A DNA stretch of 64,000 bases from Hymenobacter qilianensis (GCF_014489555.1 NZ_CP060784.1:1736001-1800000), one strand, 5' to 3'. Positions 20,196-29,762 are shown, numbered from the stretch's first letter. Notes: generated by a model not told the origin, from the sequence alone. Made by a program: numbers and translations.

Positions 20196-20393
20196 GTTGT
20201 GCAGAGCGAAGCGAAGCATCTCGCGTATTTGGCTGGGTTACTAACTCAATTCAGATAGAACGTCATGCTGAGCTTGTCGAAGCATCTCTCCTGCAATGGT
20301 AATCTCAACGAAGCGGTAGAAATGCTTCGACTCCGCTCAGCATGACAGTTAGCGTAGCAACGACTGCGAGCGAGATGCTTCGCTCTGCATGAC
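20196..20393. repeat. Nested composite of two palindromic repeats, copy A
   Basis: An outer pair of arms (from about 20196, GTGCAGAGCGAAGCGAAGC, to the GATGCTTCGCTCTGCATGAC ending at 20393) encloses an inner palindrome at 20262-20346. The inner one starts GTCATGCTGAGCTTGTCGAA and ends CGACTCCGCTCAGCATGAC. The spacer between inner and outer right arms reads AGTTAGCGTAGCAACGACTG, very like the matching spacer in the composite at 49.3 kb. It fills the gap upstream of the GH43 gene. Confidence 0.8.
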
Positions 20394-20508
20394 CACCTAT
20401 TTACTTACAATAAACCAGCAACCAGAAACAATAGCTACTGTCGAACTTCCAGCGTATTCAAGCAAGTCCGACGCGTAGCAAGCCTGTTTTATCCTAGCCT
20501 TTATTCTG

Positions 20509-21521
20509 ATGCCGACCAAAATGCCACCCAGTACTTATACCAATCCTATCCTCAACGAGGACTTTCCCGATCCAACCATTATTCGGGCCGCCGATGGTTA
20601 TTATTACGCCTACGGCACCCAAACGAAATGGCGCAAGCAGCTGATTATCAATATTCAGGTAGCGCGCTCTCACAATCTGATTGATTGGGAACTGCTGGGT
20701 GATGCGCTGCCGCAAAAGCCCACCTGGGCCGATACGACCCAGAAGCTGTGGGCGCCCCACGTGAGCGAGCACGACGGGCTGTATTACCTCTACTTTTCGG
20801 CGTTGCCGAACGGCGCTACTAAGGAAGATCTGTGCCTGGCCGTAGCGGTGGCTGAGGCACCTGCCGGCCCGTTTGTGGATATTGGTCAGCCGCTGCTTTG
20901 CGGCAAAAGCTTCATTAACATTGACCCGATGAGCTTCGACGACCCCGCTACCGGCAAGCGCCTGCTATACTGGGGCTCGGGCTTCGGGCCCATCAAAGTG
21001 CGAGAGCTGGCCCCCGACCGCGTGTCTTTTGCCCCCAGAGCATTGCAATTGACCTGATTCAGCCGGTACCGGATGCGGCTCCGACCAACTATCAGCGCCT
21101 GGTAGAAGGCGCGTGGGTGATTCTGCGCGATGGGTGGTACTACCTGTTTTACTCCGGCAACAACTGCTGCGGCCCCGATGCTCACTACGGGGTGCTGGTC
21201 GCCCGCTCGCGCAGTGCCACCGGGCCGTTCGAAACCTTGCCCCAGGCCACCGGCAACCCGAACAGTATGCTGCTCGAAGGCAATGAGTACTGGCACGCCC
21301 CCGGCCACAACTGCGTAGTAACCGACGCGGCCGGGCAGGATTGGCTGGCCTACCACGCCATCGACCCGCATCAGCCGACCTTCGACGCCATCGACGCCGA
21401 GCAAGGCTACTCCCGCCGCATCATGCTCCTCGACCGGCTGGAATATCAGGATGGCTGGCCACGTTTGGTCAGCGGCGGCACTCCTTCGCATCAGGCCCAG
21501 CCTGCTCCGATAACCGAGTAA
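20509..21521 (+). CDS. Glycoside hydrolase family 43-type enzyme (one frame break)
   Basis: A 337-residue five-bladed beta-propeller glycosidase, probably an arabinanase or arabinofuranosidase. The N-terminal NPILNEDFPDPTII carries the catalytic base Asp. SFINIDPMSFDDPATGKRLLYWGS contains the Asp that tunes the acid, and 'RLVEGAWVILRDGWYYLFYSG' has the general-acid Glu. The frame breaks at the C run 21032-21036; one more C changes 'FAPRALQLT-stop' to FAPQSIAIDLIQP. No signal peptide is visible, so it may be cytoplasmic, acting on imported oligosaccharides, or the true start is upstream. Confidence 0.85.
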
Positions 21522-21916
21522 ACGGCCCGAAAAAGCCCCCCAAGCCTTTTGCTCCACCCGTCATCAAGTGGATATATGACGCACAAAGCAAGTGGTCTGG
21601 GAGGCTTTTTTGTCGGCTTTACTTACGCTGAAAGCCGGCGCTCTGCTGCGGTGGCTAAACCTCAGGAAGGCACTACCTCTTCCGTTATTCGGCGAGCATA
21701 GAATAATATAATTTTACTATGTATGCGGTCGTCTTTCTTTAGATACATACTGTCACGTTTTCAGACTAATAGGCAATTGTGCCTCATGAAAAATTTATAA
21801 TAATCATCAGATTATTAACCCGCTAATCTTGGAATTGTGGAATAAAAATGGCGTAACAACAGGCGCTGCGCTAGAGCAGAAGCGAGCATGTTGGCTACCC
21901 TTTTTATCTCCCTTTT
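21522..21916. other. Gap between GH43 and serine hydrolase genes
   Basis: These 395 bases hold no convincing gene. A weak AAAAAGCCCCCC half-stem lies just after the GH43 stop, with GGGAGGCTTTTTTG about 60 bases later, which may form an imperfect terminator. The part 21700-21850 is AT-rich and is the likely promoter region of the next gene. Confidence 0.5.
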
Positions 21917-23713
21917 TTGAAGAAACTCTACACGCTCGTTTTACTGCTGCTTTCCTTGCGCGCTGGCGCCCAAACGGGGGTGTCGGTACCAGAACTCGCC
22001 CACTTCGATACCGCTATCCAGCAGTTTGTGCAGCGGTGGGATGTGCTGGGCGCGTCGGTAGCGCTTAGCCGCGGCGATAAGCTGGTGTACGCCCGCGCTT
22101 TCGGCTACGCCGATCAGGCCCGCACCACGCCGCTGCAACCACACCATCTGATGCGAGTGGCCAGTTTGTCGAAGCCCATCACAGCGATGGCCATTATGAA
22201 ACTGGTGGAGGAAGGCCGCCTCGACCTCGCCCACAGAGCCTTTGGGCCCGAGGGCTATCTGTCAACTGCCTACTACACGGAGGTTATCGACGACCGCCGC
22301 ATCTATGATATTACGGTGCAGCAACTGCTGGAGCACAGCGCCGGCTGGGACCGCGAGAAAAGCTGCGATGGTTTTGCCAGCTGCGACCCCATCGATTTTC
22401 CGGAGCATGTAGCCCAGGTGATGAACGTGCCCAATCCCGTGGGCGACTCCACGCTGGTGCGCTTTATGCTGAGTAAAGGCTTGAATTTCAGGCCCGGCGC
22501 TCGCTATGCCTATTCTAATATTGGCTACCTGGTGCTGGGTAAGATAATTGAGGCCGTAACCCTGCAACCGTATGAAGCCTGGGTGCGCGACCACCTGCTG
22601 CTGCCCAGCGGCGTACGCGAAGCTCACCTCGGGCGCAACTTATTGTTAGATAAGCAGGAGCGCGAAGCCGAGTACGACAGCCATTTTCAACAAGCCTCGT
22701 GCTATGGCACCGGCGAAACGGTGCCGGCGGCCTACGGCGGCTGTAACGTGGAAGCCATGAACGCCCACGGCGGCTGGATATTCACCGCCCGCGACCTTAC
22801 GCGCCTGCTCATGGCCGTGGATGGCTCCAAAGGCCGCCCCGGCTTGCTGAGTACCGCCACTATTGCCACGATGGTAGAGCCCTCCGCCGTGAATGCGCGG
22901 TATGCGAAAGGCTGGCAGGTAAACCCCGCCGGCAACCGCTGGCACAGCGGCTGCCTCGATGGTACGGCCACCTATCTGGTGAGGGCAGAAAAAGGCTATA
23001 CCTGGACCATCCTGCTGAACACCAGGCGCGACGATGCCGCCTTCTGGACCGAGCTTGACCGCCTGGGTTGGTCTTGTGTTCGCCGCGCCTCCAGATGGCC
23101 TGCTCATCACTTGGTTGGTCCTGACCAGAACGCTGCCCAGCTTACGGGCACGCCGCTGAGTAAAACGAGCGCCTTGCTGAGGTGGGCCAATGGTACCGGC
23201 AACCGCCGCCTGGTGTTTATGAAAGCAGATAGCCCCGTCGATGATTTTCCCCTTGATGGCGCCGACTACGTGGCTGATGCCCGCTTTGGGAAAGGTCAGG
23301 CGTTGGCCGGCGGTAGCTTTGTGGTAGCCGATGGCGAAGCGGATACGGTGATGGTTAAAAACCTGGACCCCAACCGGGCTTATTTCGTGCGCGTTGTGGA
23401 GTATGCCAAATCGGAGACGACCAGCCATCAGGCACTTTATGCGCTGGAGGAGAATGCCACCATGATTTTGAATGAGCACCTGGCCGAACCGAACCTGGTT
23501 GCCGCCCAGACCGAGCTGCAACTGGAGCCTAACTCAGCCTACACGGAGCTTGCGCTGCAATTAGTGCCTACTGCGCTTTCCAACCAGGCTTCTTACCTGC
23601 CAAATGATATTTTGCCCCCCGGCTCCGCTTCCCCGTCGCTGGAGGCAGTGGGCACTCAGCCGGGCCGAACCCGCGAGCCGGGGCGCGCAGTGCTGCGCCT
23701 GTTTACCAAGTAA
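21917..23713 (+). CDS. Exported serine hydrolase (class C beta-lactamase/PBP-like)
   Basis: A 598-residue exported protein with a signal peptide (MKKLYTLVLLLLSLRAGAQ, cleaved after AQ). The beta-lactamase domain covers about residues 30-370: SLSKP is the SxxK nucleophile motif, YSN is the second active-site triad, and HSGCLDG is a KTG-like third motif. The C-terminal 200 residues look like a fibronectin-type or beta-sandwich region (for example LDPNRAYFVRVVEYA). Such proteins cleave peptides or esters, and true beta-lactamase activity is not implied. The start is TTG at 21917, directly before the signal; no ATG fits. Confidence 0.82.
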   Translation: MKKLYTLVLLLLSLRAGAQTGVSVPELAHFDTAIQQFVQRWDVLGASVALSRGDKLVYARAFGYADQARTTPLQPHHLMRVASLSKPITAMAIMKLVEEGRLDLAHRAFGPEGYLSTAYYTEVIDDRRIYDITVQQLLEHSAGWDREKSCDGFASCDPIDFPEHVAQVMNVPNPVGDSTLVRFMLSKGLNFRPGARYAYSNIGYLVLGKIIEAVTLQPYEAWVRDHLLLPSGVREAHLGRNLLLDKQEREAEYDSHFQQASCYGTGETVPAAYGGCNVEAMNAHGGWIFTARDLTRLLMAVDGSKGRPGLLSTATIATMVEPSAVNARYAKGWQVNPAGNRWHSGCLDGTATYLVRAEKGYTWTILLNTRRDDAAFWTELDRLGWSCVRRASRWPAHHLVGPDQNAAQLTGTPLSKTSALLRWANGTGNRRLVFMKADSPVDDFPLDGADYVADARFGKGQALAGGSFVVADGEADTVMVKNLDPNRAYFVRVVEYAKSETTSHQALYALEENATMILNEHLAEPNLVAAQTELQLEPNSAYTELALQLVPTALSNQASYLPNDILPPGSASPSLEAVGTQPGRTREPGRAVLRLFTK

Positions 23714-23775
23714 TGGTAATGCCAGCGGGTAGCTTCCGGCCGGCTCAATGAATGCGAGAGTCGGTAGTCAATACC

Positions 23776-23811
23776 AAAAAAGCCCCCGGTACTCAGCTGG
23801 GGGCTTTTTTT
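23776..23811 (+). terminator. Rho-independent terminator, G/C-run type
   Basis: AAAAAAGCCCCC (23776-23787) pairs with GGGGGCTTTTTT, with a loop of about 11 bases, 62 bases after the serine hydrolase stop. It belongs to the repeated stem family found across this window. Confidence 0.85.
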
Positions 23812-23947
23812 CGTGGCTATGATAGGCAGGATGAATAAAGAACTGCGCTTGGATGCGTATGCGAAGAAGAGCCTGCTTGCCTGACCTGGCTGAAATGGGG
23901 GAGATTTCGTACTTTTTAAAAACCTGCCGCATTCAAGCCTACTACTG

Positions 23948-25534
23948 ATGAAAAGACGGTTGCTCCTGCTTCTGCTATTTCCGCTGATTATCAGCGTTCA
24001 TGCCCAACAACTCACGCCCCGACAGCTATATCCGGGGCTGTTTGAGGAAGTACAGCTGGGCCGCATCTACCCCGACAACAAAACCTTCGTAGATGCCCTG
24101 CCCAAAGAGGACCCGGAGACTATCATGCAGGCGTATGCGCAGCAAAAGAATACACCGGGCTTCCAGCTTAAGGCATTCGTTGACGCACATTTTTTGCCCC
24201 CCACAGCCGCTACTACGCTGTATAAAAGCAATGTAGCCGCCGGGCTGCGGGCCCATATCGATACGCTGTGGTCGGTGCTGGCTCGCCCCGCCGATGCTGG
24301 GGGGCAAATTTCGTCCTTGGTGCCCTTGCCCCACCCGTACATTGTGCCTGGGGGGCGTTTTCGGGAGGTGTATTATTGGGATTCCTACTTCACGATGCTG
24401 GGCTTGAAGGAAGATGGGCAATTCGCACTTATCCGGCAGATTCTGAACAACTTCAGCTACCTGATCGGCAAGTATGGATTTGTGCCCAACGGCAACCGGA
24501 CGTACTACCTTACCCGCTCGCAGCCGCCGTTTTTTTCGCTGATGGTGGGTCTTTTGGCGCAGAGCCAGGGCGATACGGTGCTGGTGCGCTACCAGGAGCC
24601 CCTGTTGCGGGAGTACGCCTATTGGATGGCCGGGGCCGAATCGCTGGCCGTTGGGCAAGCCGACCGCACAGTGGTGAAAATGCCCTCCGGCCAGGTGCTC
24701 AACCGCTACTGGGATGCCAGCGACCAGCCCCGCGAGGAATCGTACGTGGAAGATGTGACGGCCGCCAAGCTCAGCTCCCAGCCAGCCGCCACGTTTTACC
24801 GCAATGTGCGCGCGGCGGCCGCTTCCGGCTGGGATTTCAGCACCCGCTGGTTCGACGAATCGGGGAAGCTGGCCTCCATCCAAACGACCAATCTGGTGCC
24901 CGTCGATTTAAATTGTCTGCTGTATAACCTCGAAAAGACCCTGGCGCGCACCTACGAGCTGCAAGGCAACGCGGAGCAAGCGCGTAGCTATCAGGAGAAA
25001 GCAGCTGGGCGTAAAGAAGCCATTCTGGCGTATTGCTGGGATAAGAAAGCCGGCTGGTTTCAGGACTACAACTGGGTGCTGGGGCAGCGCTCGACTATCC
25101 GCACCCTGGCGGGCGTTTTTCCGCTGGCTTTTGACGTGGCCACCCGCAAGCAGGCCCGGCAGGTAGCGGCCGGGCTAAAGAAAGATTTTCTGAAGCCAGG
25201 CGGCCTCGTAACAACCCTCAACACCAGCGGACAGCAATGGGATGCGCCCAACGCCTGGGCTCCCTTGCAATACATGGCTATTCGGGGGCTGGAAAACTAC
25301 CGCCAAAAGGAGCTTGCCAGCACAATTGCCAGTCGTTGGGTAACGCTTAACAGCAACGTGTTTCAGCAGACGGGTAAGCTGCTGGAGAAATATAATGTGG
25401 TGAATACAACCCTGGAGGCCGGAGGTGGTGAGTACCCTCTGCAGGATGGCTTTGGCTGGACCAATGGGGTGCTGCTCAAGGTAATGAACCAATACAAGAT
25501 GACGGGAAAAGAGGCCGCGCGAAAGTTCAGGTAA
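23948..25534 (+). CDS. treA: Periplasmic trehalase, GH37
   Basis: A 528-residue inverting trehalase that hydrolyses trehalose to two glucose. A signal peptide (RLLLLLLFPLIISVHAQ) leads to the periplasm. The two trehalase signatures are present: PGGRFREVYYWDSYF and QWDAPNAWAPLQY. Catalytic Asp and Glu lie in the usual places (the Asp in the 'SGWDFSTRWF' block and the Glu in LEAGGGEYPLQDGFGWTNGV). It is intact, with the usual family length. It would allow growth on, or recovery of, external trehalose. Confidence 0.93.
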   Translation: MKRRLLLLLLFPLIISVHAQQLTPRQLYPGLFEEVQLGRIYPDNKTFVDALPKEDPETIMQAYAQQKNTPGFQLKAFVDAHFLPPTAATTLYKSNVAAGLRAHIDTLWSVLARPADAGGQISSLVPLPHPYIVPGGRFREVYYWDSYFTMLGLKEDGQFALIRQILNNFSYLIGKYGFVPNGNRTYYLTRSQPPFFSLMVGLLAQSQGDTVLVRYQEPLLREYAYWMAGAESLAVGQADRTVVKMPSGQVLNRYWDASDQPREESYVEDVTAAKLSSQPAATFYRNVRAAAASGWDFSTRWFDESGKLASIQTTNLVPVDLNCLLYNLEKTLARTYELQGNAEQARSYQEKAAGRKEAILAYCWDKKAGWFQDYNWVLGQRSTIRTLAGVFPLAFDVATRKQARQVAAGLKKDFLKPGGLVTTLNTSGQQWDAPNAWAPLQYMAIRGLENYRQKELASTIASRWVTLNSNVFQQTGKLLEKYNVVNTTLEAGGGEYPLQDGFGWTNGVLLKVMNQYKMTGKEAARKFR

Positions 25535-25570
25535 GAAATAACGCCATAGACAATAGCAACGGCGGTTATG

Positions 25571-26599
25571 CTACCAGCCGGCCCCTTTGGTTAGAGTGCG
25601 CACGCGGCACAGATAGTTGCTCGCCGTCAGATAGAGCGTGCTGCCGTCGTCGCCCCAGGCTAGGTTGGCAGCTGCTACTGGCAAGCTGATGCGCCCCAGA
25701 TGCGTGCCATCGGGGCCCAATATGTGCACGCCGCCGGGGCCCGTGGTGAAGACGTTGCCCTGCCGATCTACCTTAATGCCATCGGGCATCCCTTTTAATT
25801 CTTTGGTAAGCGGGGTGGCGTCGAAAAAAACGCGGCCTTTTCCTAAGCTGCCATTCTCACGCACCGGATAGGCCATCACTACCGCCCGCTTCGGGTCCGA
25901 TTGGGTGACGTACAGGGTTTTTTCGTCGGGTGAGAAAGCCACACCGTTGGGGCGCGTCAGGTCCTGAGTGAGCAGCGTTACCTTCCCGGATTTTGCGATG
26001 TGAAATACACCACTGAAATCCAGCTCGCGCCGTGGGTCTTTCTCCTGCTCAGGCAGGCCGTAGGGCGGATCGGTGAAGTAGATGTCGCCGTTCGATTTGA
26101 TAACCAAGTCATTGGGGCTGTTCAGGCGCTTGCCTTCGTAGCTGTCGGCCAGAGTGCGCTTGCCACCATCTTTTAGCAGCACCGATATACGCCGGTCGCC
26201 GTGCTCACAGGCTACCAGCTGGCCTTGCTTATCGAAGGCCAGGCCATTGCTGCCCGGCTCCTTACTGTAAGTGCCCAGGCCAGTGTAGCCGGCTGGCTTC
26301 AGGTATTCGCGCAGGGGCTCGCCTTCCTTCCACCGATAAATAACGTTTTGCGGGGCGTGAGAAAACAGCAGCGCACCTTCCTGCTTCGACCAGACCGGTC
26401 CTTCGGGCCAGGTAAAACCCGACGCCAGTACTTCGATTTCGGCATCGGGCGCAACCAGCTGATCCATGGCTGGCTGGTCGCGGATAATGCTGCCCAGCGT
26501 GGGATACACGGGCGGCGTGGGCTGCGCCCGGGCGGGTGCGACGTGAGCCAGCAGCAAAGAGGCGACACCAAGTAAGCAAAGCAGAAACGGCTGGTCCAT
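25571..26599 (-). CDS. SMP-30/gluconolactonase-family lactonase, exported
   Basis: A 342-residue six-bladed beta-propeller with a signal peptide (LLCLLGVASLLLAHVAPARAQ region). Core motifs are FTWPEGPVWS with the metal-binding Glu, NSPNDLVIKSNGDIYFTDPP with the Asn of the metal site, and RPNGVAFSPDEKTLYV. Members hydrolyse sugar lactones in the periplasm. It is intact and converges on the trehalase gene with a 36-base gap. The substrate is not determined. Confidence 0.88.
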   Translation of the reverse strand: MDQPFLLCLLGVASLLLAHVAPARAQPTPPVYPTLGSIIRDQPAMDQLVAPDAEIEVLASGFTWPEGPVWSKQEGALLFSHAPQNVIYRWKEGEPLREYLKPAGYTGLGTYSKEPGSNGLAFDKQGQLVACEHGDRRISVLLKDGGKRTLADSYEGKRLNSPNDLVIKSNGDIYFTDPPYGLPEQEKDPRRELDFSGVFHIAKSGKVTLLTQDLTRPNGVAFSPDEKTLYVTQSDPKRAVVMAYPVRENGSLGKGRVFFDATPLTKELKGMPDGIKVDRQGNVFTTGPGGVHILGPDGTHLGRISLPVAAANLAWGDDGSTLYLTASNYLCRVRTLTKGAGW

Positions 26600-26812
26600 A
26601 AGCGGAAGAGAAAGGCTACCCTAGTCGTTACGGGCGCCGCCGTATCGTGTTGGGGTGGAGCAGCGGCAAAAAGCCCCCAGCAGCTACATTGCTCCACTGC
26701 CTGGCTGAGAGGGGCGTTTCGCTCACAACTTCTACGGGCGGGCCGGCGTAACCAGATACGTGCTTTCAGCGCCTTAAGAAGCCTTCTCTCTCACTGATTT
26801 TCCTGTCAGCTT

Positions 26813-27499
26813 ATGTGTGGCCGCTATACATTTATTTCGCCTGCTCCCGCCATCGAGGAGCGTTTTGACGCCCGCTTCACGGAGGAAATGCCCCCCAACT
26901 ATAATGCGGCCCCTTCGCAGCATCTGCCCATCATTACCAATAGTGCTCCCGGCCAGATTCAGCTGGTACAGTGGGGCTTGGTGCCGGGGTGGGTGAAAGA
27001 CATTAAAACGGCGCTGAAGCCTATAAACGCCCGCGCCGAGACCCTGGCCGAGAAGCCCTCGTTTCGGCAGCTGCTCCAGCGCAAGCGCTGCCTGGTGCTG
27101 GCCGACAGCTTTTACGAGTGGCAGCAAGTGGCGCCGCCGGCCGGAAGCAAGGGCAAAAAAGCCAAGGTGCCCCACCGTATTCTGCTGCGCAACGAGCAGC
27201 CGTTTGCCTTTGCCGGCCTCTGGGACGAATGGGCCGACCGCGAAACGGGCGAAGTGCTGCCTACTTTCACCATTATCACCACGGAGCCCAACGACCTGAT
27301 GGCCAGCCTGCACAACCGTATGCCCGTGATACTGCCCGACCGGAAAGCGGAGCTCGCCTGGCTCGACGACGGCGTATCGGTGGATGAACACCAGCACTTG
27401 CTTTGCCCATACGCCACCGAGCTTATGCAGGAATATACCGTCAGCACCCTCGTCAATTCGCCCGCGCACAACTCCCCCGAGGTGCTGGCTGCCGCTTAG
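26813..27499 (+). CDS. SOS response-associated peptidase (SRAP/YedK, HMCES)
   Basis: A 228-residue SRAP protein. Cys2 directly after the start Met (MCGRYTF) is the residue that forms a thiazolidine crosslink with abasic sites in single-stranded DNA. The other active-site parts are NYNAAPS, INARAET, SFYEWQ with the key Glu, and 'MPVIL' near the end with its His in LHNRMP. It protects replication forks from abasic DNA breaks. It is intact, with a terminator 31 bases after the stop. Confidence 0.93.
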   Translation: MCGRYTFISPAPAIEERFDARFTEEMPPNYNAAPSQHLPIITNSAPGQIQLVQWGLVPGWVKDIKTALKPINARAETLAEKPSFRQLLQRKRCLVLADSFYEWQQVAPPAGSKGKKAKVPHRILLRNEQPFAFAGLWDEWADRETGEVLPTFTIITTEPNDLMASLHNRMPVILPDRKAELAWLDDGVSVDEHQHLLCPYATELMQEYTVSTLVNSPAHNSPEVLAAA

Positions 27500-27530
27500 G
27501 AAGTACCACAAGATCCAGATCTGACTTCAC

Positions 27531-27566
27531 AAAAAAGCCCCCAGAGTTTATCTGGGGGGCTTTTTT
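27531..27566. terminator. Bidirectional terminator, G/C-run type
   Basis: AAAAAAGCCCCCAGA pairs with TCTGGGGGGCTTTTTT, with a loop of about five bases. The left C run has five bases while the right G run has six, consistent with a lost C. It sits between the SRAP gene and a convergent small gene. Confidence 0.85.
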
Positions 27567-27575
27567 GGGAGCTAC

Positions 27576-27788
27576 CTAGTAGATAGCGCGTACGAGTGGA
27601 CGGCCTTTGTGGCGCGGGGCTTTTTTGTGTTTGTACTGCGCTTTAATGGGCTTGCGCTTGGCGTAGGGCCCGATGGCGACAGGCGCTGTTACGGCCAAAG
27701 GTCTTATCGCGGCAGCCACTGTGCCAACTGTTTCGCCCAGAGCCATAAACAGCAGGGTGCCAAAAAGCAGAAAGTATTTGTGCGGCAT
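27576..27788 (-). CDS. Small exported basic protein
   Basis: A 70-residue protein with a hydrophobic N-terminus (YFLLFGTLLFMALGETVG) and a very basic tail (AKRKPIKAQYKHKKAPRHKG). No family is recognised. The layout suggests a secreted or membrane-anchored peptide with a positively charged tail. It lies alone between two terminators, which supports it as a separate transcription unit. Confidence 0.55.
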   Translation of the reverse strand: MPHKYFLLFGTLLFMALGETVGTVAAAIRPLAVTAPVAIGPYAKRKPIKAQYKHKKAPRHKGRPLVRAIY

Positions 27789-27948
27789 AGGAGGAAGGAA
27801 AAGTGAAAGAAGGTGGTTGAGGTAGGTGCAGTGTGCTAAACATAGGAACTTATATGTATTATAAAAAATATTTACTTTTTTATATAGTAGAACGCTGCTG
27901 CACTAGCGGTTCTGTTCATTGGGCTACAAAGGATAAGCATACAGCTAC

Positions 27949-27983
27949 AAAAAAGCCCCCGGATATATCCGGGGGGCTTTTTT
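27949..27983. terminator. Terminator, G/C-run type
   Basis: AAAAAAGCCCCCGGATAT pairs with ATCCGGGGGGCTTTTTT; C5 against G6 again. It lies between the small basic protein gene and the gene at 28031, and has A and T runs on both sides. Confidence 0.8.
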
Positions 27984-28030
27984 CGGGCTATACCGAAAAG
28001 CTTTATGCGCTTTACCAGTCGGCCAGAAGC

Positions 28031-28372
28031 TTACGACGCCTGGCTAGCCTGAGGCTTGGGACCGTTGTTTTGCTTTTTGTTCTTTTGCTCCTCAACTGGC
28101 TCAGCTGACGTATCGTTGTCGTCGGCGGCTTCCACCACTTGGTTTACTACCACCACCGCTATGGCGGCAATAGCAGCGATTCCGAAAATCAGCTGGGTAG
28201 TCGTCAAACGCTGAGCGGTCTTTTTTAGCAGCGTGCCACCATGAAGGAGCAGATCGTCAATGCGGTCGTGGTTGCCCTGAAAGATAACGTGGTAGGCACT
28301 TTCGAGCGTCCGGGTTACGTCTTCGGGCAGAATTTTCTCTAATTGAGTTTCTAGTTGTGTTTGGTTGTCCAT
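28031..28372 (-). CDS. Single-pass membrane protein of unknown function
   Basis: About 113 residues from the ATG at 28372 (MDNQTQLETQLEKILPEDV). A soluble N-terminal part is followed by one transmembrane helix (LIFGIAAIAAIAVVVVNQVV) and a short acidic/polar tail rich in D, E, K, N and Q. The longer frame upstream looks non-coding. It follows the sigma/protease genes on the same strand but is separated from them by a terminator. No family is recognised. Confidence 0.6.
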   Translation of the reverse strand: MDNQTQLETQLEKILPEDVTRTLESAYHVIFQGNHDRIDDLLLHGGTLLKKTAQRLTTTQLIFGIAAIAAIAVVVVNQVVEAADDNDTSAEPVEEQKNKKQNNGPKPQASQAS

Positions 28373-28551
28373 AGCGGAGGTTAGCGAAACGAGTGAAAAG
28401 TCGATACAGGATAGTGGCAAAGCCACCGGGAAGCGTGTACGCAAAAACTCATTCGCGGGCTGTCCTTTTTTCAATTAACCTCGAATAAGCCTCGCTGCCA
28501 ATGCTTCAGGTAAAGGAAAGCCAACCCCCGGCATTAAGATTTGAAACCATC

Positions 28552-28584
28552 AAAAAAGCCCCCCAACATTTGGGGGGCTTTTTT
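28552..28584. terminator. Bidirectional terminator, G/C-run type
   Basis: AAAAAAGCCCCCCAA pairs perfectly with TTGGGGGGCTTTTTT around a three-base loop. Here both runs have six bases. It ends the protease gene transcript 20 bases after its stop. Confidence 0.9.
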
Positions 28585-28604
28585 GGGATAAGAAATAGGA
28601 GGGC

Positions 28605-29762
28605 TTATTCGTAGACCTTTACCACGAAGACAAAATCCTGTAGCTTGCGCAGCTGCTGCGGACGGGTGTTGCCGGTCAGCTGATTGAAACGCGGCAGGTT
28701 ATACGGCTGAGCGGGCTTTGCCGTGGCCAACGAATCGACTAACCGCATCAGGTACGACGACTTGGTGGCGAAAGCGGCGCTTTGCACATCCATCTGCCGG
28801 CCACTGATGATACCAATCAGGTTGCCCCGGTCATCAAGCAGCGGGCCGCCGCTATTGCCCGGATTCACAGGAATAGAAATCTGATAAAACCCGGTATCGC
28901 CTTCGAAACCCGAGCGGGCGCTTAGCGAACCATCGTTAAACACCAGATCCTCACGCGGATAACCCAAGGTATATACTCGCTCGCCTAGCTCGGCCAAGCC
29001 ACGCTTGAAGGAATACGGCAAGCGGCCAAAGCCATTAAACTTTGGATCAGTGATGCGCAGGATAGCTAGGTCGTGGGCCACATCGGAGAAAACAGGCTCG
29101 GCGCGGAAGCGCTGCCGGTCGCGGCTCTCAATCAACACCGAGTCAGCTCCTTGAATAACGTGGTAGCTGGTTACCAGGTAGCCGTCGGTGGTCAAAGCAA
29201 AGCCTGTTCCGCTGAATTTGCCTGGGTTTGCTTCCTCGTTGGGGCGCGGCTCATCCATCAAGGTGAGGGCCTTATTCATCGCGCGCTGGTTGCGCTTGAT
29301 GCGTTCTACCTCCCGCCGCAGCACGGTGTAGCCATACAGCGAAGGCTTTTGCTGGGCGGTGCGCCACATCTCCAGACCAAGCAAGGTAGCAAACACCGCC
29401 AGTATAGCCACCGAAGCAGCTACCGCAATAGTGGCGCGATGGCTGCTCCAGAACTCGCGCAGATGCTGCTCCGTGCGCGAGATGCGCATGATCGGCATAG
29501 TAGGGTGGCCCGTTTCGATAATGGCTTCCGTGGCGGCCTTCTCGGCATCCAGAGCGGCTTGCATAGCCCGCAGCTTGCGCCGCGTAGTCAGGCGCTGGCC
29601 GTAGCCATACAGCGTATCAGTCAGCTCATTAAAGTCGGCTAGCTGCTGGGCTAAGTCCGGCTCGGCAGCCAACCGGCGCTCCAGGGCATCCTGCTCCTCG
29701 GGGGGCAGCTGTCCGCTCTGATAAGCGTCAAATAAAGCGTAGTAATCAGCTTCAGTTTTCAT
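28605..29762 (-). CDS. Membrane-anchored trypsin-like protease with anti-sigma-like N-terminus
   Basis: A 385-residue protein. Residues 1-108 are cytoplasmic and resemble the N-terminal part of Bacteroidota anti-sigma factors (ADYYALFDAYQSGQLPPEEQ, then ALERRLAAEPDLAQQLADF). A single membrane helix lies at 110-130. Residues 180-345 form a trypsin/HtrA-like domain with His201 (TSYHVIQG), Asp231 (AHDLAILRI) and Ser304 (NPGNSGGPLL), all in place. There is no PDZ domain. It lies 49 bases downstream of an ECF sigma gene on the same strand, so the cytoplasmic part may hold the sigma factor while the protease faces the periplasm. The anti-sigma role is inferred from position and sequence pattern. 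Confidence 0.8.
   Translation of the reverse strand: MKTEADYYALFDAYQSGQLPPEEQDALERRLAAEPDLAQQLADFNELTDTLYGYGQRLTTRRKLRAMQAALDAEKAATEAIIETGHPTMPIMRISRTEQHLREFWSSHRATIAVAASVAILAVFATLLGLEMWRTAQQKPSLYGYTVLRREVERIKRNQRAMNKALTLMDEPRPNEEANPGKFSGTGFALTTDGYLVTSYHVIQGADSVLIESRDRQRFRAEPVFSDVAHDLAILRITDPKFNGFGRLPYSFKRGLAELGERVYTLGYPREDLVFNDGSLSARSGFEGDTGFYQISIPVNPGNSGGPLLDDRGNLIGIISGRQMDVQSAAFATKSSYLMRLVDSLATAKPAQPYNLPRFNQLTGNTRPQQLRKLQDFVFVVKVYE

Noticed and set aside
20196..20393. CRISPR-like array
   Set aside because: The repeated units are inverted, not direct, with no regular spacers and no cas genes.
22646..23521. A 291-residue minus-strand ORF opposite the serine hydrolase
   Set aside because: It lies wholly antisense to a recognisable exported enzyme, with no motif of its own.
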